Source: Symbiodinium microadriaticum
Taxonomy: Eukaryota > Sar > Dinophyceae > Suessiales > Symbiodiniaceae
DNA: 64,000 nucleotides
Assembly (NCBI GenBank): GCA_001939145.1
Contig: LSRX01000054.1
Location: 1,248,157 to 1,312,156 of the forward strand
Direction: 5' to 3'
The translations under genes and the position numbers were made by a program. Below are positions 42,701 to 54,400 of this stretch, piece after piece. The notes under the pieces are model-generated. The model was given only the letters and a program-made list of their open reading frames with translations, was not told the origin of the DNA and did not search any database. Position 1 is the first letter of the stretch, and the number at the start of each line of letters is the position of its first letter.

Positions 42701-45700
42701 GTCAAGGGCGCAGACAGGCGAACTTGCAAGAAGCAGCCCTCGAAAGCAAAGTGTCCGGCCCCGAAGGCGGAGAAGGTGTCATAGAGCATCCTTAGTGTTA
42801 TGTTATATATTATATCTTATATATTATATATTGTATACTACTATTTTATATATAATATAGTGTTGCTTTGGGTTTTGGGTTTAGGAAGCAGGTGGATGTG
42901 GTGACTCCGGCAACTGCCTACCATCCCTAAACCCTAGACCCTAAAGCCTAAACCCTAAAACCCGAGAACCCTAAACCCTAAAGCCCAAAAGCCTAGACCC
43001 TAAACCCCAAAGCCCTAAAGCCTAAAGCCTAAACCCCAAACCCTAAACCCAAAACCCTAAAACCCTAAACCCTAACCCCTAAGACCCNAACCCTAAACCC
43101 TAGACCCTAAACCTAGATCCTATCCCTAAACCCGAGACTGCCGGACTCTTACGTCCGACTTTTTCGGTTGCTCAAGGAGATCAACCCCAAAGCCCTAAAG
43201 CCTAAAGCCTAAACCCCAAACCCTAAACCCAAAACCCTAAAACCCTAAACCCTAACCCCTAAGACCCGAAACCTTAAACTCCAAACTCCTAAAACCCTAT
43301 AAACCCAAAGCCTCCACGGCTCCGATGAGTACGGCGCTCCCTCTTCCCTCATGCCAGGGCCGGGGGCCTAGTAGGGTTTAGGGTTTGGGGTTTAGGGTTT
43401 AGGGTTTAGGGTTTGGGGTTTAGGGTTTAGGGTTTAGGGTTTTAGGGTTTTGAGGCTTTTAGGGTTAAGTATAGCGGCCTGAATACTTGGCAGTATTCCT
43501 TTACTCACTAAAAGGATGCACTCTCTGTTCCAGGTCCAAGCGTCTTCTCGTCGACCTGCGAAGCACGGGAGTAGAGACGGAGCAGAGACATGGGACATGA
43601 AAAAGTGGTGGGACCACGTGCGGGCCCCAAACTCTGCAAAATACGGTTGATGATATAATCCCTGCATTACCCATAATCAGGAATATACCATAACTCCCAT
43701 AGTTTAGGGTCCTTAAGGAAATGCAGGATTTATCTCATCAACAACTAGTACGGTTCTGATATACACGGATCCCCTAAGCCTGAATCCCAGGAGCCCAGAA
43801 CAGACCAAGTTTGCAGAAACCTCCACACAGCCATGTTGCTCTCCCAGAACAGGAGAGGCCAACTCTTATTCCCCAGACCCCCGGGAGGATCCAAAAAGTA
43901 GATCCCTTAAGGGAGTGTCTATAAAGTACCCTTTAGTAGTTAGGGTCCCAATAAGGGGTCTGGGTCCGGGTCGGAACGGCCCCTTGTCTCGTCAGATCTT
44001 CTTGTGGCTTATCAACACCAAAGACGCTTGCAGCTCGTTTGCTCCCACGTATCCTACATCCCCTCAACAGCACGGCACTGCAGCCCCAACCTGGGTTCTT
44101 GTTTTCTGGGATTTTTTTTTTGCGTTAATTCATGGGGATCTAGCGTAGAGAAGAGGGTTTCTTTATTTTAGCAAGTTTAGTCAAAAAAACCCTTAAGCAA
44201 GAGCCCAAAAACCCAAAGGCCCAAAACCCCCCCCCAAAGGCCCCTATGCAAAAGCTGCCTCGGGCTCCAGGTTGCCGATGAAGAGGTTTGCACCGACCTG
44301 GAAAGTCTTAGGGGTTTAGGGGTCTGAGGGTTTAAGGGTTTAGGGGCTTAAGGGTTTAGGGATTTAAGGGTTTGGGGGTCTAAGGGTTTAAGGGTTAAGG
44401 GGCTTAGTGGCTTAGGGATTTAAGGGTTTGGGGGTTTAAGGGTTTAAGTTGCTTAAATGACTGATTCGCCTGCTACGTTTGGATCTCGCTTCGGGGTTCA
44501 GGGTTTAGCTGACGTGGAAGTGAGAATGAAGCATGGCGGAGGAAGTCTATTTGGGCCACCACAGCTAGAAAGGGCCTCATCCTGGTTGCATCTCCATGGA
44601 CACCCAGCTGCCTCGTTCGTCTTCTTGTCTTGAGAGGACTTGTTGCATCGAATGGGCTTGCCGAAGAGCCTCCAGGGATCAAAATCACAGCACGCTGAGT
44701 CGGAAGTGAAGATCGCACCTGATCATGTTCATGATCTTGATGGCGTAGTCCGCATCTTCTTCGTTCTTGAACTCTACGAAACCATACCTGACAAGGAGAG
44801 GAGAAGTCAAGGCGGAGGATGAAATCAGATGGCTACATCTACAGCGATCGCGGAGATGAGCGCTGAATCATCGTCGTCGTCATCATATTGCTCCCTCATC
44901 TGCTTGACTACGGAAGCCTGGGAGCGGCAATCCCAGACGCTGCTTTGGGCACAGAACTAACTTCTCGCGTTTGTTGCTGACTTCTCGCGGCCTCTTCGCG
45001 ACTTAGCGAAAAATAAAAAGGGCACAACAGGCCAGAAGCGCTCCGAGATCGATGCAGGTCTTTTTGAATCGGGGTGGAGTGGTCTATGGAAGCCCAAAGA
45101 CTCCAGAAGTGGGAGAATGCAGTCGTGCCGGTCAGGTGCTTTTCCAACAAAGCTCGAACGTCAACGAACCCCATCGAAATCCTTCCGGAGAACTCGGAGT
45201 CAATAATGCACATGATCGACCACAGGGGAGGAGAGAACCTGGGGCCGGGCAGCTTCGGGCTCTCAACCAAAGCACGCGAAGAAGCTGGTGTTTGAGTAAT
45301 ACAGGGGCTATAATGAGTAGCATAACCCTTTCTAGTCCGGCGAAAAGGAGGTATCAGTGAACGTTACGACCCTCTTCTGCGAAGAAGAAAACCCCAGGTT
45401 CTTTTTCTTTTTGCTCCGAGCGCTCACGGCCCTCTTTTGGCAGTTGGGAAAGGTCTCGTCCCGGGATCAGATATCAGATCTCCGACTTTGGACAGAAAAG
45501 CCTGGAACTGACCAAGCTGGTCTGCAGGGAGCCGGGTTTTTTTTGGGGCTTTGCGGGTTGAGGCTCTAGGGCTTCGGGTTTGGGGCTTGAGGGGGTTACC
45601 GTTTGGGGTTTTGGGGACATAGCTTAGGGATTTGGGACTTTCCGAACATTAGGGGGTACCTTACTTCGGGGCCCTTATAATAAGGATCCTACTCTTTAGA

Positions 45701-48700
45701 GCACTATATTGGGGTCCCCCCCTATTTTCGGAAACCCCCATTTGGGGGGGTAGACTGTGGGCCGGCCTGCAGTTGGAACGTATATAAACCCTACACCAGA
45801 AACCCATATAAACCCTAAATCCCGAAACCATAAAACCCACATAAGCCCTAAGCCCTAAGCCCACAAAAAAAACCCTAAACACCCTAAGATCCTCCACCCC
45901 TCAAATGCTTGAAAGGTTCTCTTCCAGTCTGCCCCCAGGAAACATGTAAAATTCCCCCGAACCGGCAGAGCCCCACTGACAGTTTAGGAGTTTGGATTAG
46001 GGGAGACCCTTTGGGATATAGACCCCCTTTCAAGAGAGCCAGAAGTAGGCTTAAGAAGGGTCCCCTTTAAGGGGTCTCCCTAATACTAACTACCTAGGAC
46101 AGGTTTGAACCAACGATGAACCAACGATGAGATTGACAAGTTCCTCATGCTCGTTCTGATCTTGTCTCGAGCAAGACGGGGGGTCTGTATACAATACAAC
46201 TTCCACCTGGGGCTTATTGTTCTGGACGACGGGAACGACGAGTCGAAATGCAGCATTTGCTGAAGGCTTCCGAAGGACAATGGGAAGAAAGTGCATCAAA
46301 ATTGCATCCAAGAGGCTGAGAATCGATCCCGGACGATCCCCTCCGAGCACTGATCCAGAGATGCTGGATCCTCAGACTCAGCCCCTAAACACTAAGAGTC
46401 GGCTAGACCACAGCAACACCAAGCGCGGCAAGCGCTTCAATACCATCCGTATCCGGCCCGTGAAGGACGCTCGCGGCAGTTGCTGCAGGAGGTGTGACCG
46501 GTGTATGGATCATCCAGGTACGGGTAGCCGTCCCGGGCGCCACCTGGCGGCTCATGAGACGGGGGTTTAGGGTTTAGGGTCTAGGGTTTAGGCTTCGGTT
46601 GAGAGGCTTCCGGGCCATGGCACGGGTGCGATGTAGAAGCACGCTAAAGCAGTGCCACTCTGCTGCCATCGCTTTGCTCCGATTAACTCGCCAAGGAGCT
46701 ACTCAACCAATCCGCTGGCAGCTGCCGGTTCTCTACCCGTTTGGGATTGGAAGCAAAAGGCTCCACAAACATCGGACTTGTGCAAATTGGAGGCCCGGGC
46801 ACAGTAAGAACAGCGCCAGGTCAGCATCCAGTGATGCAGCGGGCTTCCTTCCAAAACCTTCTCTGTCAGGACCATATGGGTATCCTGAGCGGTTTGGGAA
46901 TGGCCGCACTGCCAGGCAAGCGCACACTGCATCTAAAATACGACATCGTCTGGAATCGTAGACTTGCCCTTGCAAAAACACCCTTAACCTCAAGCCCTTG
47001 ACTCATGCACAGGCGGGGCTTGCGGGAATATCGGTGGATGGGGTTGAAATTCCAGAATCCCAAATGCTGCACATCCTAACGAAAGGCATACACGGCTCTA
47101 CGGTGGTCATACCTGTCATACCGATCAGAAACTGGACGGCTGCGTCCAAGGTTCCGTCTTGCTCTTCCCTACAAGCATGTAGCCCATCTCCTCTAACTCA
47201 GACACGACGGCATCCTCCTCAGTGTGTCAGCGTCCGCATCTTCCTGGCCTGTAACCCTAAACCCTAAACCCAAAACCCAGAACCCTAAACCCTAAACCCT
47301 GAACCCTAAACCCTAAACCCTAAACCCTGAACCCTGAACCCTAAACCCTGAACCCTAAACCCTGAACCCTGAACCCTGAACCCTGAACCCCTATGTCTGC
47401 AAGCCAAGCGGCATCCGAGCCGTTGCCACGCGCATTCGAGAGCCCGTTGCTCTCCTGGATTGGGTGGGACTGAGGATATGGGTGGTTCTCTAACTTAGGG
47501 TCCCTTTTTTAGGCGGATCTATAAGGGTTAGGGCTTAGGGTTTAGGGTCTAGGGTTTAGGGTTTAGGGTTTAGGGTTTAGGGTTTAGGGTAGTTCTCTAA
47601 ATTAGGGTCCCTCTTTTAGGGTCCCTTAAAGGGATCTATAAGGGTTTCAAGAGGGTTTCTGTAAGGGTACTATATGGCTAGTTCCCTAAATTAGGGTCCC
47701 CTCTAGGGTCGTTGTTTTTTGAAGGTGCCGTACTATATTGGGGACCTAAAAAGGGACGCTAATTTAGAGAACTACCCATATGGTTTGAGTAAGGGGAACC
47801 ATAAGAGGATACTCGAAATGCCTGCAACATCGGCAGAGGTGAGTATTGCAACACATGAGGGGACTCTAAGGGGATCTTCGGAATGCGGATCCCGCAGGCA
47901 AGTGACTCGGGTGGTAACGTAGCTAAGGGGCCCTTTCGACAGCTCAGGCTAGACACCTCCGAAACGCTGACCTATCGCTCCACCCCGACAAGTGGCCAGA
48001 AACCTGCAGCAAAGTCAGGCTTTGAGATTTAGGGTTTAGGGTCCATAGGGTCCAGAAGCTTTCAGAAAAAACTCGGGATGCAGTGCTCTGATAGCCCACG
48101 CTCTGAGCTCTTGACCCTCAACTCTAAACTTCAACCCAAATACCCCGAGAAAAACCGACACAAAAACCCGCTTCAACCCTCAACCTGGGCCGCCAAAGGC
48201 CAAACCCAGGGAACCCAATACCCCTTAATTAAGGAATACACCTTAAATCACACTATTAAGGTCCTTATACTTTAAGGGTATATTCCTTAACTACGGGGTA
48301 TTTGGGTTCTCTGGGAACCCTAAACCCTAAACCCTAAAAACCCCTCTGAGCCGGAAGTCGAACTGGATGAGCCATGGTCGCTCTTCTGGCCGCCACCAGC
48401 CTTGAGGCCGCTCCCGCGGGGGTTTAGGGTTTTATAGGGTTTTATTATAGGGTTTATAGGGCTTATAGGGTTTTATAGGGTTTAATAGGGTTTGTAGGGT
48501 TTATAGCGTTTTATAGGGTTTAATTATAGGGTTTGTAGGGTTTTCTAGGGTTTATAGGGTTCAGGGTTTAGGGTTTAGGGTTGCACAAGTTAGAAGCTGT
48601 CTGCAAGAGGTTTAGAGGTTGGGTACTGCCCACACACAGTAACAGTCTATAATAGGGCTACCATTAAGGGCCTGATATATCCATATCATGAATATTGCTC

Positions 48701-51384
48701 AACTGCGACTGAGTGGGGGCAGTATCCAATTTAGAGGGCTTGAAAGTGGAATTGAAAAGTGATGTTTTCCCTTTATACGGTTGAGGGCTACTGACTGCTA
48801 AACAGGTTCCTATACAGGTTATTACAGGATCGGGGTCCAGGGCTTGGGTTTTGGTTTAGGGTTTCGGGTTTAGGGTTTAGGGTTTAGGGTTTGTTGGTTG
48901 AGGGTTTACGGTTTAGTTAGTGTTTGGTTGGGCTTTGGGTTTGGCGTGTAGTCAAGTTGTTTAGGGCTACCAGCATTCAGGATCGAAGGGTGCGGCTTGC
49001 CTATTTCAAGCGCAACCCAAAAAAAGGGCCTGGATGCAAATTGATGTCCCTGGCTCCATGCATGCCCGTCCGTCTATTGTTGAATCATTAGCAATAGCAT
49101 TCCCTGTCAGAATCATAACATAGCAAGCTATCTACAAACTTTAGTCAATCAGATAGCAACATTGCTTCACTTCATCTGGCAAATTAAGCTCCCCCACTGC
49201 TACGTTCGAAAACTACAGTCTTCGGCTGCGCTAGCATGCAAAACCAACTTTTGGAGGTGTGCCGTGGAGGTAAACAACCCGACACTACTGAATCTCCTGA
49301 TTTCCAAGCCTATCCGGAGACGGACCTGCTTTTTGGCAGTCGAGCCACAATGGTAGGCCATTGAGCGCAAGATCTCCTCGAGAACATGGGCCGACACACA
49401 TATAATAATATATTGTATATTATTAACTATATATTGTATTATACTATTATTAAATATTATTATTATTAAAACTTTATTATTGTGTGTAGCCGCTGCGCGT
49501 TTGATGCATGTGGTAGAAGTGTGGCTTCAGCTGGTCGACCCTCAGCCCTACAGGCTAGAGCCCTGCCTAAAACCTCTGCCCGAGGGCCGGTCTGCGAGAA
49601 TGGCGGGTTTTTCGGGGGTATGGGGAACGGCCTGGGTAACCATTATACAAGTTCGGAGTATATGCTAATATACGTAAGCAAAGACTACAATGCTGTTGCT
49701 GATTGTCTGGACCCCCATACTCATGCCATCGAGTGCTTGAAAGGCCCTGAGACCGAATGCTTGAGTTTGTGGTCTTCGAGTTCAAGAGGAAACCCCTTTA
49801 GCATGCTGTGAGGCGCGACGTCGCAACCTTCTGTGTCCAGCACCAGCACCTCGCAGCCGTGAAAGCCTTCAGCTCATGTGCTTTCGGAAGTGGTTTAGGG
49901 TTTAGGGTTTGGGGTTGTTGGGGTTTAGGGTTTAGTTTAGGGTTAAGGTTTAGGGGTTTAGGGGTTTGGGGGGCTCAGGTACTACAGAGTTCAGGGTTTA
50001 GGGTTTTGGGTGCTTAACCGGTGAGAGCAGAGTAGCACACTCTTTCCATACTCCAGCCTCTTGCATATGCTGACATACCTATCCCTAAACCCCTAAACAG
50101 CCTAAACAGCCTAAACCCTCAACCCCTAAACCCTAAAATGGGTCATGGCACCCATCTCCCTCGCCAGCCGTCGCCAACTCCAAAGCTGTACCTTGCTTTC
50201 CAAAAACCGAGAGAAACGTACCGGGCTGACGATTCGCAGGCGCTGCAACACCAAGGTTTCTTGCGAAACAGCATGTGAAAGCCTTGTGAAAGCTTCGTTT
50301 AATGGCTTTTTCAACCCGACCGTCAGCACTGCCACCAGCGCAAACAGGAAAAAACAAGCTTTGACTGCATGACAAACCTCCTCCTGAATTGAATACCAGA
50401 GCAGTGCTGCAGAAGGAATGCAGCACGAAGACAAAAATATCACAGTCCGACCTATGTCGAAGCTGTGCCGTCGCCCAGTCGCATTGTCCCTGCGCAGCGG
50501 CACTGCGACCTCGACATTGCTGCTCGGTCTTTGTCACAGACAGTACAAGTCCCCCTGGTTGGCTGGTCAGACACAGAAATCCAACCCCAAAAACCTCATA
50601 CAATCCTTTTGGCAAAGAACCCAAATTGCAGAACCCTAAGTGCAATTTTCATCTCAAGTGCAAACCCAGTGCTTGGCTCCTGCCTTATGGGTTTGCCTGG
50701 ATGCGAAACCCCGCGGCAACCGGCCTCCGCCTTGTCAACCAGCCGGGAATGAAAGTACCTTTAGTTAGGGTTCGGGCGTTGGGTTTAGGATTCGTGCCAG
50801 CACTACAAGCCGCTGCGTTGCAGTGGCTTGAGATTCGGGAGCTTGAAGGGGCCGACGTGCTTGGAGACAGTTGCAGCCTCGCTGCTCCAAGTGCGAAGAG
50901 ATGGCACCGACGGAGGACATGTTGCGCAAATAGCTCATATCCCAGTCGTAGTGCTCCTGAGTGTGAGCATATCTTGGTCCCGGTCACATACATATATTAC
51001 ATATACACCTGCACGCATACATACACTCGCTTACAACCAAGAACCAGAAAGCATAAAGCGTGAATGCATTCATTCGTTGGTTCGTTCGATAAATCATCCA
51101 TCCATGCATGCACACATTCACTCATGTCGTTTCCTTTCATTCCATCTATGAATCCGTTCCTTCCTTCCTTCATTCATACCACCCCTATACACTCATGCCT
51201 ACATGCATGCAAAGATACACATACATCCCTCACCTGGGAGGTGGATCCAAGAGCAGGGACCCCTTCTCAGGGAGCCCTCAGTCGGGTAAAACCCAGACTT
51301 CGCTCACGGGCCCCACGAGAAAAGGAACCCTTTCAATAACACAGAACGACCCCTGAGTCGACAGAAAGAAAAGAGAGCGAGAGG

Positions 51385-51434
<50 letters not shown>

Positions 51435-54400
51435 CTCGGCGGAAAGGAAGGATCCTGTTTTTTTTCGGGTCTGCATCATGGTCGGCAGCCTGATGTAGGA
51501 ATCCATACGGCAAGGATCCTGACAGTTAGAGCTATTACGGCTCATTACGGTCCGCTGTTTGCGTGAGACCCCCGAACTACCAGGATGAGATCATCGCTTC
51601 ACGACATCATGCAGATGTGGACACTTACTGCGTCACCAGATCAGATGAGAAAGATGCTCCAGGATCGGCCTTCTTTAGCTTACTTTCCGATGATCCACAA
51701 GGTTAGGGTTTAGGGTTTAGGGTTTAGGGTTTAGGGTTTAGGGACAAGGCTCCCTTCCAGCAACGCTTACACTAGTTTCTTAATGTTGCTCTGCACTCAT
51801 GTTCTGTTTGCCTCCAGGGGACACGGTAACACATGGCCCCGCTGGCAAACAGCATGGCTGCATACTGTAAGGGATAGCCGCACGGGAACCTAAACCCTAA
51901 ACTCAAAACCCAAAACCCTAAACCCTAAATCCTAAACCCTAAACCCCCTCATTCTCCGATCGGAGGTCCGAGGCCCATGCTCAAGACCAGTGGTTCTTAG
52001 TAGGGAATGGGGGAATGGATCCCTATGATAGTCCCTTAAGGTCCCCCTAGAGTAGTCCCAAAAACCCATTCCTCCCTCCCCTACTAAGAACCAGTCGGCA
52101 GTCTTGCATAAACCCTTAACCCTTAACCCTAAACCCTAAACCCTAAAAACCCCAAAAACCCTAAAAGAAACCCAAACCCTGAACCCCCTAAACCCTTACT
52201 AACCCAGCTACCAGCCGCCTGGTTCCCTGTCGGGGCTATGTTCAACATGATCATTTTTTGTATTCCTTATTGGGGTTTCATTCTCACAAACATGTAAAGA
52301 CTTGCATCCCAACAAGGACCCAGCACCAACCCTCAAAACCCTGAACCCTAAACCCTCAAAACCCCCTAAACCCTAAACCCTAAACCCCCTAAACCCTCAA
52401 AACCCCCCAGAGACTTCGCTGAAAAGCGCGGCCCTGGCACCCGNACCCGAAACCCTAAACCCAAACCCAGTGGGACCCTAAGGTCCCTGATATCTGAATC
52501 CCCAACCATGCCACCCAGAGAACCCAATCCCCGTTAAGTTTCGGGGTGAGGGCTTAGGGTTTAGGGTTTAGGGTTCAGGGTTTAGGGACCCAATAGCCCT
52601 TAATTGAGGAAGATACCTTATTTATAGGGCCTGAATATTATGATTTAAAGTATACTGCTTAATTAAAGGGTATTGGGTTCTCAGGGTGGGGGCTTTGTGG
52701 GTTTAGGGTTTAGGGCTTTTGTGGGTTTAAGGTTCTTGGATGTAGGGTTTACGGCTCAAATTCGTTCTTTGAGCTCGGGTTTGCCTTCGGCCTCAAGTTT
52801 CTGTAGGGGCATTACACACGATGTATTGGGCTTCTCCGAATCATGATCCAGCATGTCAGATGCTGAGGCCTTTATCTGTTATAATGGGGGCTTGTAGGGT
52901 TTTCCAGGCATAAGGTTTCATCGAGCTGCTGGGGCTTCTGCAGCTTAAGGGCTAGGATCCTTTTCTTAGGGGCCCTTTCGTCTCCGCCCAGTCTGTGTTA
53001 AGGCAAGCCTTTGGGTCCAGGGTTCGGGATCGGGCTTCTGTCCTAGTGACTATAGTGCAACAACATCATCCTGATGAATAGCCCCTGTGCTCTGGAAAAA
53101 ATCTCAGAGGAAGGAGTTTGAACTCCAGGTGGCGGCACCGTGCCGTCGTGTCGGCCCAAGGCGACCTGTCGACCACGACGCGGAAAAAAAGCGAATTGCT
53201 CACGGCAGACTTGGACAGATCGGACCTGCACCACGGACACATTGGCGAAGCGACCCTGGCGAAGGAGACCCTCGGCATCCTCGAAGTGCTTTCCTTAGCG
53301 ACGGGTCGATGGGCTTTTTGTTGGAGCTTGGGGGCCCGACCTGCTCTGGTGCCCTGCTTCCTGAGCCCAGCAGCTGACGGGCTCGACAGCCACGCCACGC
53401 AGCTCCCAAGGATTCGTGGGACCACCTTTGCAGCGGGCCATCGTGTTCGACAAGTGCGTGTGTGTGTGTGTGTGTGGACTTCGAGAAGGACAGAAAGCTT
53501 CAGGCAAACGCTGCACGGCTACACGCTTTTCGCTGCAAAGTAGAGGACACTTCGGCCCATGAGCGATCAGTGCAGGAGGCTCACGATCGACACAACATTA
53601 CGGGTGCAGGGTATTGGTCCATGAATAAATAGCAACAGTTTTTGCTCATGTTTCCTACAAGTATATCTTAAACACTCTTTTGAAATGAATGCGGGGCCCC
53701 TATATTAGTCTGACAGGTGTTGCGGCCTCCCCAATCTCTAACATAACTTGGGCGCTGCAGGCAGAGAGGAGCCACTTGATGTTGATGCTCACCTGTGCAA
53801 AGCGTTCTGACACGCTCGGAAATTGTTCGGAATAACCCACCTCCGTGCGGTCCGCAGGATTTACAGTTCAGAGGCCCAAAAGAAGCGCTTGAACACAACA
53901 TTCCCCACAAGGGGGTAGGTCGGTTTCAACAATTGATGCTACCCTAAACCCTAAACCCCAAACCACCTAAACCCTAATCCCTAAACCCTAATGATGAACC
54001 TGTTGAGTCCCGAAGTTGAGGGTGAGTCGCTGAAGGGCCTGTGTTGGATGCAGGGCCAACTTAGGGTGTAGGGTTTAGGGTTTAGGGTTGAGGGTTTAGG
54101 GTTTAGAGTTTAGGGCTGCCAACAAGCAGTTTCAAGCAGGGGTGGCGAAGAAAATCTGCCCCAAAGGCTTGCACCTCATCGTCCAGACGTCAGGCCAAGA
54201 CCCCTTCCTATAGCTGGGCCTTGAACATCGCAACAAAGTTTGGGGTTTAGGGTTTAGGGTACATATTCTAATGCATGTATCTGCGGATAGTATCTGCGGA
54301 TAACTCCCTTTGCTCGAAATCCCTAAACCCTAAACCCTAATCCCTAAGCCCTACAAACCCTAGAAGCCCTAGAAGCCCTAAAAGCCCTAAACCCTAAAAG

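Noticed and set aside
44850..44910. Acidic minus-strand stretch ([10 protein letters not shown]) just before SF3B4 exon 5
   Set aside because: The exon 4 to exon 5 join is perfect without it; it is a GAC/GAT repeat in an intron.
53770..53930. Candidate SF3B4 exon (minus) reading TGEHQHQ near a CGP-like patch
   Set aside because: The frame does not fit the downstream exon, and an exact in-frame exon for this part was found at 56025-55966.
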